Positions 12,605 to 26,566 of a DNA stretch of 64,000 nt are shown one piece after another. Position numbers and translations under genes: made by a program. The notes below the pieces were generated by a model. That model ran no database searches. It had not been told where the DNA came from and saw only the letters and a list, made by a program, of their open reading frames with translations. The stretch covers positions 27,572,257-27,636,256 of the forward strand of contig NC_086350.1 in NCBI RefSeq assembly GCF_036324505.1, read 5' to 3'. Numbering within the stretch: position 1 is the stretch's first letter; every line of letters begins with the position of its first letter. This DNA comes from Eleginops maclovinus (Eukaryota > Chordata > Actinopteri > Perciformes > Eleginopidae).

Positions 12605-14150
12605 TAGGGCTGCCCTCGACTTAAGACTTTTCTAGTCAACCAATAAACGTAACTTCTGACAATTAACGACATCACATCACAGTTGTTACAGTCTAGCAAT
12701 AAATGCGCTTTGAATATACTGTACATTATTGCTTTTTTATTTCAAACTATTTTCAACAACTTACATAATAATGTAGTGCAACCAAATCAATCAATGGTGC
12801 ATTGCTGCTCAGACTAATGAATACCTTTATGGAAATATACTTTTAAAACATGGAGATTTTTTTTATGTAAACTTGTTTTATTTAATAACCTAGCACTAAT
12901 ATCATATTGCAACCAAACTTATTTCAGACATCAATGGGCTCCTGCTGGTGGCACTAAACCAGTAGTTTTGAAGGAATAGAACATTTTACTTTGAAGTGCA
13001 ACCAAACTCATCACACTCATTATTAGACTCCTCTTTTGGACTTCACCCAAAAGGCTGGTAAAATATTTATTTTGAAATATTTTACATAGCTTCACTGCTT
13101 TACCATGTAGTGCAAACAAAGTCATTTCACACATTCAGGGATTCTTGCTGTTTGGACTACACCAAAAGGTTTGGTTGAATATGTGTCGGAAAATAAATGT
13201 TTGTGTTGCGATTTTTTGACGGTCCCTACGCACTCGTCTCTCATCCGGCCGCACATAGAAACCGATATAAACAGCGCATATCGAACTGTTCTGATAGAAA
13301 CTGCTCTGTAGCTCGTTGTATACCTTGCTATGGATGTAGAGTCACATTTTTTGTATTTTCAAAATGTTATGATCATGAGTTATTGAGCCGCGAAGTTCGA
13401 ATCTGTCAATATCTTTCTAACTTTACCGAACTTTCAACCCCTTCCTTTCTCATCACTCCCCAGCAGCTCTCTATTCTTTGATTGAATTAAAAATGTGTGA
13501 ACAACATGACTTTACAACCATAGCAAGGTAGAAGACGAGCTACAGAGTAGTTTTTGTGAGAAACGTCCAAATCAAGGCCTCAAATTACATCTCGTGCGCA
13601 CACATTAGCAAAGTGTGGCCATGTTTTATTAATTTGGTGTCTCTATGGCCCCGGGCTCCGTAGATTTTTAATATTATTTATGTATTCTTTCTTCTGAAAT
13701 GGTTTCAGTTTCAAGGGCTGAGAAATAACATTTCAACACCATGGTACGCTATGCTTCATATGAAATATAAAATCAAACAATGAACTTTTGAAACTTGCAT
13801 CTTCACACACACAACTTGTGGATGAGTTGTAACACCAACAATGACTAAACAAACAATAAGCAAAAAAAAAAGTAAAGCAATAATAAACAGTACCATTTAT
13901 ATTTAAAATGTAAATGAATAAAACAATAAATATTACAAATATTACACATGTGTGCATGAGCAAATGATGCCCTATATGGAATGAAAGCTTTAATTGATAG
14001 TGTTCTGAGGTGTTGATTCAGCCACGCTGCAGCCTGACCCACTGCTGCTGTGTGTGTTTTCCTTCGACTAACAGACTAATGAACAATTAATCAAATAAGA
14101 CTTTTTTTGCCAACTTAAGAAGACTATATTTAAGGAGCAGTCCTTTTTTG
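12605..14150. mobile_element. possible non-autonomous DNA transposon with internal tandem repeats
   Basis: It begins with TAGGGCTGCCCTCGACTTAA, a terminus style I associate with dispersed fish elements, and near 14065-14100 holds CTTCGACTAACAGACTAATG, resembling the inverted subterminal part. The interior from about 12775 to 13180 has three to four diverged units of roughly 110 bp built around GTGCAACCAAACTCAT and CTCCTGCTGGTGGCAC. No coding region. The right boundary is not clear. Confidence 0.4.
13301..13555. repeat. palindromic MITE-like hairpin
   Basis: The arm at about 13301-13349 (CTGCTCTGTAGCTCGT..ACCTTGCTATGG) is the diverged reverse complement of about 13508-13555 (CCATAGCAAGGT..ACGAGCTACAGAGTAG). 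About 160 bp lie between the arms. It sits inside the larger 12605-14150 repeat, suggesting a nested insertion. No coding capacity. Confidence 0.6.
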
Positions 14151-14832
14151 TCCTGTATCACTGAATATGTTTTGCTATAACACTGTGTTGGTATTTGGTT
14201 TGGTTCAGAATGCTTTTATACATTTTAGTGATAATGGGTCAATTTTGAACTTCTTAAGAAACAACGATAAAGAAGCAACTTAATGGCTCTGCAGTCATCA
14301 ACAGAAGTTGCCTTCATTAGAGCGTCCTCTGTTCGGGGACATTAGAATCAGCTATCCAATCTAGCCGCATCATTTGTTGCTAATTAGTGTTAATGCTTCC
14401 AAAGAGCACTAACATTATCTTTGTGCAGCTAGCAGGAGCCATCTGTCCTGCCACCGCTTGAGTGCTGAAGTCCCCAGCCACAATAAAGTTAGTGCTCATT
14501 GTTTCCACTTCCTATCACTAAAACCAAGCTAAACGGCTTTTAGCAGCATTTATTAGCAAAACAGTCAGCAACTCAGCATTTCTACAAATTATTGTCTGCC
14601 CTTTCTACTAGCAAGTAAGTACCCTTTTGGCAGCAAAATATTTGATACTTGAGAAGGTATTTTCATTTTAGTTTTTTCAAATCAGTCCCAGATGAAAAAG
14701 TTGCTTCTTTTCTGCAACATAGTACTGCAAATGATGCTAACATCCTTCCTCCTCAACATGGACTCCAGGATGCTCTGCTGAAGTGCCCTCAGCTTGATTT
14801 CTTTATAGCATATGCATACTATTTAAAGTCCA

Positions 14833-14837
<5 letters not shown>
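14151..14837. other. non-coding, nothing recognised
   Basis: AT-rich with no identifiable gene or repeat. Confidence 0.45.
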
Positions 14838-14874
<37 letters not shown>

Positions 14875-15240
14875 TTAAGATAAGATGTGCTTTATTGATC
14901 CAAACCTGGGAAATTTCTACATTGCAGCAGCATAAAACAAAACAATAATTGCACATAATTAGAAATAAAGATAGTAGAAATAAACAGTTCTTGAATATAA
15001 ACATCTCAAAATAGAAATAGAAATAACCAGCATTAGAGAGTAAAACAATATATATACTGTTGACCGTGTAGATATAAAATAAATACAAAAATCTGACTGA
15101 CAAATAAGACAATGCCAATTTTCAGTTAACGCAACATAAAGCATTTTTACAATAAAAGTGCAAGCAGTGGAATATTATATTAGATGTACATGTACAGTAA
15201 GTACAATCAATACAATCAATACAATAAGCAGGACTGTATT
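14838..15240. repeat. AT microsatellite plus dispersed repeat with TTTATTGATCC
   Basis: An (AT)n run at about 14838-14870 is followed by AAGATAAGATGTGCTTTATT and GATCCAAACCTGGGAAATTT, a word set I recognise as a frequent fish interspersed repeat, possibly a LINE 3' end. It continues as A-rich sequence with CAATCAATACAATCAATACA near 15209. Class uncertain. Confidence 0.4.
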
Positions 15241-15788
15241 CCACTGTATTTGATCCTTTAACTGTATTTTACTTATTCCTGCATTTTTACTTGCACTGTT
15301 GGGGACTTTATACTTTCACTTCCAACAGCTCAGCTGAGAACACAGTTTTATATGAATGGATGTATGTTGTTGTAATATTTTCCCAAATCTTTTTTGTATT
15401 ATCCATGAAACTATCCAGAATAAGATAAAAATAGAAAGCCCACCCTCAGATGGATGTTATTTACATGTGTGGTATTTAAAGTTTGGATTTAAAGTTAATA
15501 CTTTACTTCTTCAGTCGGCTCTCCTTCTTCTTTTATTCTGTTTTGATGCCGGATTGGAAACTTTCTGCACCATTTTCCGAGATGTGAGAGCAGCTGGAAG
15601 GAGGTCAAGTGAGTGTTTGAGCCAAGGTCAAAGCCGATAAAAAGTCCAACTCCACAAAACAATTAACATATTTACAGCCTGCTGACAGGAGATTTCCGTC
15701 TCTAGGAATAATTTCCCTTTGCATGACAACAATATGCAGTTGTAGCCCAGTCCATTCATGCTTCAAACCGTAGGGCATTCCTCTAGTG
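15241..15788. other. non-coding, nothing recognised
   Basis: The open frame at 15356-15640 has no motif. Confidence 0.45.
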
Positions 15789-16190
15789 CAGGGGTGTTCA
15801 AAGTTTTTTCTCTGACGGCCATATACAGAAAAATATACTTAAGGCTGGGCCAATCACCAGAGGTGAGGTATATTGCCTCATCTGTTAAGTTATAAGTTAG
15901 CAAAACCAATAAAATCGACTGAAATGATGCTTGATACTGGAATATGCTTTAAGAAAAAAACAGCGTACAGCACAGCTCTCTGTAGGGTTTCATTTACTTG
16001 TTGGCAGCTCATCCCTTAAACAGAAGCCTCAGATTGATTATAATAAGGGGAAATATGAAGGGTATATTTCCAGCTGGTTATGTAAAAAAAATATAAGTTT
16101 AATTTGTAGGCCATATTTCATTATACTTTTTGAATTAGCTGAGGGCCGATTCAAAATGGCTGCATTTGGCCCCTGGGCTGTATTTTGGAA
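15789..16190 (+). mobile_element. hAT-like non-autonomous repeat, right end decayed
   Basis: It begins CAGGGGTGTTCAAAG and shares TTATAAGTTAG..AAAAT, GCAGCTCATCCCTTA and AATATGAAGGGTATATTT with the element at 19700-20815, so these are two copies of one family. Its far side contains GGCCGATTCAAAATGGCTGC and TTTGGCCCCTGGGC before decaying. No coding capacity. It serves as the uninterrupted reference for the Tc1-split copy. Confidence 0.6.
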
Positions 16191-17399
16191 AGCGCCGATC
16201 AAGTGCATTTTTTATCTTATTGCGACTGGAAAAATGCAAACGATAGCAACAACAACAAAAAGCGATATCTTAGGGTGGATTATATGTCCACATTTTATAT
16301 TACATAAATTGGCAATTGGTTGACATGACTCTTGAATGGGGGGGGACAGCCCTTTAAAATAATTGTTTGCCTTACAAGCCATTTCCACCAAGTATGAGAT
16401 GTTAAGGAATATGTTGCTTAGGTAGTTAACCTTTGACACAGTTCATCATTTTCTGCTTCCTCTGTCTGCGTTCCCATGGCAGAGTTCTTGGCCTTCTGGT
16501 TTCTGTAATCTCCCTTAAGGAGGGGCAGCTTGGGCGCTTTGTTGATGCCAGTTTCTGACAGAGCACAAGCTGCCATGATATAGTTTACTGTTCAGGGACG
16601 TCTAGAAGCCCTTCTTATCTGGAACGTAGGTTCCCTGATGCACATTCTTTTCCATAGACGACAGCTTTAGTTGGATTCAGGGTCCATATTTGTCTAGTCT
16701 CTCTGATGAGGAATGTTGTCATACTCTCTAAACTGGTTAAAACCTCGGACTGCAGTAGAGATCTTCAGAATTGGTCGGGCAACTGCTGTGTCAACTCGTG
16801 GCTGCAGAAAATGTCATGTCAATTCTCGGCCGTTAACTTCAGAATAAACTTTCAGTGTTTGCCATCAAAGTTCCAGCTCTCCCCGTGTCTCTCGGAGTTT
16901 CCTCTCCATTGCTCCAGAAGTTTCCATCACATAAGACTATGTCTATGTCTTATGTGTCTCTTTTCCCTGATCAGTCCTGATGAGGTTTCTAAATGACCTC
17001 AGTATAATTTAATGCAGAGCGTAATGTCCCATGTTAGGGCATGAACTAAATGCAGGATTGCTCTGGACATGGATTCATTCAGATAAGACTGTAGCAGACA
17101 TACAGACTGTGGGTTTGATTACCATATTTTTTCTACTGAAACAGAACTCAATTTACAGCATCGGCCTCAGTGTGTAACATGACAGCACTGTAGTGATGAG
17201 AAAAATAATGAAAGATGCAGGGGGGGAGGGGGAAGAGAGATAGTGGGTCAGTATTTGTCTATCTGCAGACGGATTATGGTCAGCAATCTAGAATGCACGG
17301 AAGTCTTCAGCACACACACTATACTGACAATATTATAAAAAATACTCATGGCTGTTAATATGTATACCTTCCTCTGCATTTACAAATCAAACATTCCAA
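16191..17399. other. non-coding, nothing recognised
   Basis: Frames at 16212-16439 and 16706-16996 have no motif. Nothing else supported. Confidence 0.45.
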
Positions 17400-17945
17400 C
17401 AGGGGCCATTGCCCCCGTAATTCTGACCTGGAACCCCCCCCTGTGGCCCCCCTCCAAAAGAAAAGTTTCTAATATTACTATCTATTGGTCTATAGCAGTG
17501 GCTCGATAGGCGGAACTAATGTAACTCGGCATTCTAGTCAGACCCCGTAGAGCGGTACACTGCCACTGGCCGGCTGAAGTGCAGAGGAAAAAAAAACATG
17601 TAATCTCCGACCAGAGGCTGTTCCCTTTCTTACTTCAAGTAAGATTCAACCTAGCCATTGAGAGACTGAAAATCACCAAATATCCCTGGATATTGCATAA
17701 GTACGGTTTATGTAATTTAATCAAATAGTAACTTGGTTACTCAAACAAACGAAAATAGCTACTGAAACAAAGAACTGATACTTAAAGATACAGAAACAAA
17801 TACCTGTACAGAAAGAAATACCAATAATGTATTTTATGTTTAATTTATGCAATTAACGTATACAGTCTCTCTGGGTTTATTGCGCCCCTCTCATAAAATA
17901 GCTGGCCCTAGCCTGGCCCCCCAGTGAACTTGGTCCAGAACTGCC
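17400..17945. mobile_element. possible hAT-type non-autonomous element
   Basis: Near 17936 the sequence CCAGAACTGCCACTG, read on the minus strand as CAGTGGCAGTTCTGG, is a hAT-style terminus. The other side has CAGGGGCCATTGCCCCCG and blocks of CCCCCC..TGTGGCCCCCC. The ends match each other poorly and I see no 8-bp duplication, so boundaries are tentative. Confidence 0.3.
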
Positions 17946-19699
<1,754 letters not shown>

Positions 19700-19961
19700 C
19701 AGGGGTGTCCAAACTTTTTTTCAACAAGGGCCAAGAACAGAAAGCCAGACGGAGGCCTGGGCCACTCAATAGTGGCGACGTATAGTGCCTCATAAGGTAA
19801 GTTATAAGTTAGTAAAATTGATCAAATGTAGATCAATTTTACTTGAAAATGCTTTAAGTAACAAACAGCCTACATCGGAGCTCTCCACAGAGTTTCATTT
19901 ATTTTGTTGGCAGCTCATCCCTTACAACAAAAGCTTCACATTGCTTATATAAGAGAAAATA

Positions 19962-20789
19962 CACTGCCTGGCCAAAAAAAAGGTCACACTCTAATATCCG
20001 TTGGACCGCCTTTAGCTTTGATTACAGCACACATTCGCTGTGGCATCGTTTCCACAAGCTTCTGCAATGTCACAACATTTATTTCTGTCTTGCATAAATT
20101 TTTCGCCAAGATCTTGTATTGATGACGGGAGATTCAGACCACTGCGCAAAGTCTTCTCCAGCACATCCCAACGATTCTCAATCGGGTTCAGGTCTGGACT
20201 CTGTGGGGGCCAATCCATGTGTGAAATTGATGTCTCATGCTCCCTGAGCCACTCTTTCACAATTTGAGCCCGATGGATCCTGGCATTATCATCTTGGAAC
20301 GTGCCCGTGCCATCAGGGAAGAAGAAATCCATTGATGGAATAACCTGGTGATTCAGTATATTCAGGTAGTCAGCTGACCTCATTCTTTGGGCACGTTGAT
20401 GAACCTAGACCAGACCAACTGCAGCAACCCCAGATCATAGCACTGCCCCCACAGACTTGTAGAGTAGGCACTAGGCATGATGGGTGCATCACTTCAGCCG
20501 CCTACCCCATTTTAGTCGTTTCAGCAATCTCCTTAGATGCTTTCTCTGCTTGATGCTTGCCAATAATTTGACCCTTCTGAAACAGATTAACATCTTTTCC
20601 ACGACCACAGGATATGTCTTTCGACATGACTGTTTAACAAATGAGAAGGGACTCACTGCATCAGTTAGGGTTCAATAACTTGTTGCCAGCTGAAACATAA
20701 TCACCCATGCAGTAATTATCCAATGGGAGGCTCTCACCTATTTGCTTAGTGAAATCCAGGTGGTGACCTTTATTTTTGGCCCGGCACTG
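19962..20789 (-). mobile_element. Tc1/mariner element, DD36E type, internally deleted
   Basis: The left end CACTGCCTGGCCAAAA and the right end, reverse complemented, CAGTGCCGGGCCAAAA are inverted repeats that both continue into AAAGGTCAC. TA flanks both sides (19960-19961 and 20790-20791), the Tc1/mariner target duplication. The 828-bp length is well below a full Tc1 (about 1.3-1.6 kb). Spacing of 36 residues between the second Asp and the Glu of its transposase remnant suggests the DD36E (Incomer-like) subgroup; the subgroup is inference. Confidence 0.85.
20012..20627 (-). pseudogene. DD36E Tc1-like transposase remnant
   Basis: The minus-strand start at 20627 opens MSKDISCGRGKDV and about 42 codons of an N-terminal helix-turn-helix region ending at a stop. 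The frame at 20383-20012 then gives the C-terminal half: [17 protein letters not shown] with the second catalytic Asp and [19 protein letters not shown] with the Glu, 36 residues apart. The middle, with the first catalytic Asp, is deleted and the two halves lie in different contexts, so no working enzyme can be made. Terminal repeats are intact, so it could once have been mobilised in trans. Confidence 0.85.
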
Positions 20790-20815
20790 TATGAAGGGTG
20801 TATTTAAAACATATT

Positions 20816-21824
20816 CTGTCTCCCTTTGTCTTGTGCCAGTTGGTCTCGTCCCATGTGTCAGAGCCAGTGTCAGGTCCATGTTTGTTTCTCGTTGCGTCAT
20901 ATTTGATAGAGCTAAGAGCCAAGTTTAGTTTGGCACTTTGTCCTTTTGCATTTTGAAACCACTCTGGTTTTCTATTACTCGTGATAGTGTTTTTGTTATT
21001 CTTCCTGCTTTCCTCTAATGAGCGATCTCCTGTTCTACTTTGTAGGAATAGTTGCCTTTTTTCAGTAAAGATTTTCTTTTGAACTTTTTGTGTCAGGCTT
21101 TTGGGTTCATGCCTAGTCGTGACTCCGCGTTGGAAAGATAAATCACTCTGATTGAACATCAAGCGCACAAGAAAAAAATGGAGGTGGCTCTAACCACAGT
21201 CAGCAGGGCCCACACCGAGGCTAATATCATCTTCGTTTAATCTGATCTTTCCAACACTCTGACACTTTTGACGGCCATCTGGAATTAAGCTTTGTGGTAA
21301 GAGAGAGGGATGTAAGAATAGTTGCAGATGCTGCTTGTTTTGATGTATCAAAACTCATCTTGTATAACTGCAGCCTCAGGTCATCTGGTATCCTTCTTCA
21401 ATGACGAACACAGACAACCGGCGCCAGCAGGAATGAAGAGTTGTTTGCCTCTCAAGAAGACACTAAAAAGAATGCGCTAGTTGTTGGTACGCTCTCTGCG
21501 GTGTGTTCAAGTACCTTTTCACAGGCAGTGTCAGGCGTTACGTTTGGACTCAGTCGCAACCAGTTCTTTGGGTTTGGTGTAAGGAAGTATTCAGAGGCCG
21601 CTCAGAGGTGAAACCCAATGGACACAGAGAAGGGAAATCAACTGGGATTATAGCGTCTGCTGCTGAACCGTCAGACTGAATCATAGATATGTTCTCAATG
21701 TTGTTTAAATTCGACTTTCTCATGCCGAAACCTTTTAATTTGAAATTAAAATAGTTAACCAGATGGAGAACATTCTAGTACCCCTGTTTGACCATGAAAC
21801 ACTACCTCATTACCATAGAGCAGC
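20816..21824. other. non-coding; possible old repeat
   Basis: The stretch 20820-21170 has an open minus-strand frame (21168-20770) without recognised domains. The sequence looks repeat-like (TGTGTCAGGCTTTTGGGTTC, CGTGACTCCGC) but I cannot place it. Confidence 0.35.
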
Positions 21825-22000
21825 TTTTCCCAACCTTTTTCAAATCAGGACCCACTTAAGAATCCAAAGAAAATGTTCGGCCCACATTCAACCATAAACA
21901 ATACCGAGGATAAATAAAGTTATTTGAATTAGAAAAGGAGCTGGCCATCAGTAACAAACAGACATAAGCAACTAAAGTGAGTGGCTGTCTGCAATAGGCA
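21825..22000. repeat. possible hAT-type repeat end
   Basis: AGCAGCTTTTCCCAACCTTT then TCAAATCAGGACCCACTT resembles a common fish element terminus (TTTCCCAACC..GACCCAC). No partner end was identified. Confidence 0.3.
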
Positions 22001-24379
22001 TAATGAGAGCCCCAGTGCACATTATCCCTAACTTATACACTTTGATAGTTTTAGCTGTGGGTGTACAACAACTATTGTACACTGGATATTTAATCAGTTA
22101 TAAAAATCATCTTTTCAATAGTTTATGAGACTTTAACTAAAGGCAAATATAGATGTGTACACCAAACACCAAAATAGACATGCAGTATTGATTTCGTAAC
22201 CCCTGATAGAGGCGGTAGTTTATGTTAAATATGTGGATGTTATATTTCACACAACAGCACAACCCAGTCTGTGATGCATTTGACCAATAGCTCTTTGGTG
22301 TGTGTGTGTGTGTGTGTGTGTGAACAACTTCCTTTTGTTATCCAGCAGATCAGTCCACACAGCAATTCATATTCCAGTAAACATGTCCTCTTTGTTTCCC
22401 CCTGAAGCATTTCCCTGTTATTTCCCTCCCTCTTCCATATTTTTATTTTGCTGAGTCATTGATTCCCCACGTCTTCTCTCTTCCTTGTTGATCATCATAG
22501 AAAGATGCAGCTCCGGAGCCTAAGGAATAAGCCATGACCTCAGCTTTCTGCCTGCAGCCATCTCCTCTCCTCTCGAGTGATCTGAAAGCTGGAACAGTTG
22601 CAGCTGTCATGCTGGACATGATGTTAAGGCCTTAAGAACAAACTGACTTCAGAGAAGGGCTGTGTCTGGGCAAAAAGTTGAACTTGGAACACAGCGCAAA
22701 GAATACAGGCTCCATACCAGCAGGTGGTGCTAGTCTGTATTCATAATTCAGAAAGGGAAAGTGGAAAGCATGAGGCAGTGGATCACCAAGCCATTGTTAT
22801 ACAAACATTAAAGAAAGCAGCCTTTTCCAACCATCTTCACAGAACTTGCACTCAACACACATGTGTGCACTAACACAAACCAAATATAAAGCTATGTTCT
22901 CCAGCAAAATCATTTAGGTCCGCTCATGCAGTCAGGGGCCAAAGAGCAATGGTGACAGGAGTTGAGGAGGGTCCCTTATTACACTGCATGACTCTAACAT
23001 GATGGGTAGAACATGGGATCAACATGCCTTGCAACCCAGAGGACATAATAATATGCGTCCAGAGAACTATAAGCAGCCAGGCTCCATTTACTTGAGTCAT
23101 GGGTTGAGTCAGATGTTGTGTCCTGTATACACTGCTCAGCCACTTATTGTGAGGGGGTGCATCTTAAAAAAACAAAACAAAGACTGACTCCTCATAGAGA
23201 TGGCAGACTCATGCCTTTAAGAGGAAAATACACAACCAAAACAACAATCAAGTAGTTACTTGTGAGTGATTGAGAGGTGAGCAGAGCCTGTCATCCAGGA
23301 AAAGGCTTTGCTTTGAGGGAGCTTTCAAACCAAATCAAGGACCCAGCAGATGCTGGGAGACAAACTTTTCCACCTTTCCTCCTGTTTTGTTTGATGGTAT
23401 TGGGATTGAATGAGAGCCCTGAGTATGAAGCACAAACGAGTTCTGAAATTGGCATTACAGGAAGCTACTGTAAGCCCTTGCTAATAATTCCTCTCCAGGG
23501 GAGAAAAGGGGGTTTAACAGAATGTGTTTTATGTTGTTAATTTGCAAAAAAAAATGTAAATGATGTAATGACACGTTCACGTTGATAAGTTGACCATATG
23601 GAAAGACAAAATATTAACAGGGACAGTTTAGCTTTTCTTATAAAACAGTTTGGAAATAAAATGTTTACGCTGATAACATGCTTATTCAGTAGTCTTTAAG
23701 AAAATTAGAATTTATAATCCAGTGATTCACATGTAACAATTTGTCGACATATTTATTACACCTACCATACATGGTCCAGCAAGCTGGTCTTCTTTCTCTT
23801 TGGATCGGATAGAACCAAGTTAACATGTCCCTCTGATTCCTCTCTTTATGCTAAGCTAGGCTAAACATGTCTTGACTCAACCTGATTATTACTAGTAACA
23901 AACGAACATGAAATAGCTATGAAACTTTATTAACTTAATCTATAAGAAGAAAGCTAATACTCTGAATCAATCAAATCTCAACACAAATCCAAACAAACTG
24001 CTAAATGAACGACTAGCCAGGTTGTTAAGGTAATAGCCTTAGGCTGTCAGGCTAGATAACAACACTTAGAGCTAAGGCTATCCCCTCTTTAACAAGAACC
24101 TGATCATCCATTTGCTGTGGTCCTACTGTCTCTGTGTTACCTTAATCAGCAGAGCTTCTCCACATTAGGTACCAAAAGAATAATGTGGGGATGTTATTTG
24201 TGTGACAGGTTGGTATAGTGCATTGATAGCCTGCTACTAGTAGCTGGAGAGAAAGTTCATTGCTTGTTGTTAAAGCATTTGTTAAGGGGAAAATGATTAT
24301 ATATATACATGGTAATCTGTTGAATTGTAGGATGTTTGGAAAGGATGAGAAGGTAATCTGCCTGTGCTTGTTTGTGTTA
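22001..24379. other. non-coding; short TG run
   Basis: A short TG microsatellite at about 22298-22322. Otherwise AT-rich DNA with no coding or RNA feature I can support. Frames at 22999-23187 and 23277-23540 have no motif. Confidence 0.45.
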
Positions 24380-24387
24380 GTTTTGGA

Positions 24388-25567
24388 CAGTGTTGTGCCA
24401 GTTCACAGCTTTTCTGAACTAGTTCAAGTTCAGTTCATACATGCTCAAAGTGAACAGTTCACGTTCAAAGTTCACAATTTTAATTCTGAACTAGTTCAAA
24501 GTTCAGTTCATTTCACTTTTTTCGTGAGATATTCAAATAAATACTTTTTTTCACACTACGAGCTAGAAATCACTATACGTTCTTTGAAACTGTTCATTGT
24601 AGACATTTGCTCATAACACTGCTATTGTGGGTTTCTTAACAGGTGCTGAAACTTGTAGCAATACAGACAAGATAGACCAGTTCTATACTTAGTGCAATGA
24701 AATCTACTAGCATTCAATTAAATAAAGAATATATAATATGAAATATGAATATATTATTTGATATATATGATATTATATATACCTATGTGTGTGTATGAAA
24801 TGAGCAAAACTCTTGGAATTGCATTCACACTGGATGGATGTTTTAATTCAATGTGCCGTTTCAAATTCGAGAAGGACGTTGTCGATGTCCTAACTTGTTT
24901 TTGCTGCGCAGGTGGACACATCTTACACAGGAAGGAAAGATTTTTGCCGTCGGGGTCTTGGTTTGCAAGAGTGTAAAATTGTTTTAAATGTTCGTGAGGA
25001 GAATCGGAGTCCGTCTCCGTGCCATCACTTCCACTAGCCATCTTGTTTCGGTTTTTTTTAAATCGCAGCGCTTTCTCTCACTCTCGTCATTGGTCTCTGT
25101 ATCTCTCTATCTCTCTCTCTCGAGCCTCCAGCCCTCCGCGCTCTCGGCGTTGCTATGCCTAAGCCGCTCTGCTGCAATTCATCATGGGTAACGTTGTGCG
25201 GAAGCCAGTACGTTTCAACTATTCAACTCAACTATTCTCAGCCGGACACTACGTTGCCCGCAATGCATTGCGCATACAGTGCCAAAACTATCTCTGCGTT
25301 GATACATGATTTAAGCGGCACCGACAGGAGGGAGGAACTTTCTCTCTCGTTGCGTTTCAAAAGAGAAAACAGATGTCACTCAGTTTTCAATGGAAAACAA
25401 ATGCCAACGTTCATTTATAGTGATGTCTGGCGTTCATGACACATAATGTGAACTAATTCACGTTCAAGTTCTTTATTGAAAAATGTGTTGCGTTCAGTTC
25501 AACGTTCACGAAAAAATGAGCGTGTTCAATGAACGCGTTCTTTTGAACTCGTTCATGCACAACACTG
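24388..25567 (-). mobile_element. hAT transposon remnant, exact 8-bp TSD
   Basis: It begins CAGTGTTGTGCCAGTTCA and ends, reverse complemented, CAGTGTTGTGCATGAACG. An exact 8-bp direct repeat GTTTTGGA flanks it (24380-24387 and 25568-25575). Near both ends the word GTTCA/TGAAC is repeated many times (24400-24500 and 25450-25555), a subterminal array of likely transposase binding sites. The 1,180-bp element keeps only a BED-finger fragment of the transposase. Confidence 0.9.
24754..25041 (-). pseudogene. BED-type zinc-finger fragment of a hAT transposase
   Basis: The minus-strand frame has an acidic start (MASGSDGTETDSDSPHE), then FLCKMCPPAQQ (C-x2-C) and SNLKRHIELKHP (H-x4-H), a BED-type DNA-binding finger of hAT transposases. 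The remainder after about residue 72 is AT-rich read-through ending at a stop, so the RNase H-like catalytic core and dimerisation tail are absent. The finger cysteines and histidines are intact, so a DNA-binding-only peptide is conceivable if transcribed; no evidence for that is visible. Confidence 0.75.
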
Positions 25568-26369
25568 GTTTTGGAGACGTGTGATCTGTTGAACTGTGAT
25601 CGAGTATGTCCTTGATCTGGGAGCTGGAGATCAGTTGCTTTTGTCTCTGCTCACATCTGGGGCGGTTTTGCGGCACTTTCCTCAGTCGAGTAAAGTTCTC
25701 GCAACTGAAACATAACTTTGACTCTTGTCACAATTCTCCCTTTTTATCAGGGTCGTAACATTTGCATTAGGGGTGGGCGATATGGCCTAAAATTTATATT
25801 GCGGTATAATTTGAACCATACACGGTAGACGTTTCTGAATGGGTACCATATACCCATAGTAAAGGCATTCTAGCAGGAAGTTGTTTTCTAAAGTATTAAC
25901 ATAAAATAGTCAAGAATGTTACTTCAATACAATTTATTGTGAAAAACTGCAATTATAGAGAACATTACAGAACACTTTGGAACTTCACTTCCAAGCAGTA
26001 TAAAAATAAAACAAGGCAATGTACATTTTAAAATGAAACACCACTTCAGTGCAAAATACTGCTTTCCCCCTCACTTTCCTTAAATAAATAACACCAAATA
26101 TAAGCATGCAGACATTAAAATAATAAAAAACTTCAAGTATAACAGGTACCTTTTGCCCAAACATATAAACACAAATTGAAAATGACTTCAAATGGAGTGC
26201 AAATCAACAATAAGCTTTAGAGACTTTAGAGGTAGACTGAACGCAAGCCTGTGAACAAATAGCTTTAGTGCAGATTAGTGGCACACTACAATGTTGCCAC
26301 CAATGCTAGACAGTACTTCAAGTCCAATACCTTTCTTTTCTGTAAATGAAGATCAACAACAAAATTGTG

Positions 26370-26526
<157 letters not shown>

Positions 26527-26566
26527 AAACACAAAAGCAAACACTGAGCATTAGTTTTACACCGGT

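Larger units (their letters stand above)
19700..20815 (+). mobile_element. hAT-like repeat interrupted by a Tc1 element
   Basis: It starts CAGGGGTGTCCAAAC like the copy at 15789. The match stops at GAGAAAATA (19961) and resumes at TATGAAGGGTGTATTT (20790), precisely where the uninterrupted copy reads AAATATGAAGGGTATATTT. The gap is the Tc1 element. After about 20815 similarity to the first copy is lost, so the right part is missing. Confidence 0.65.
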
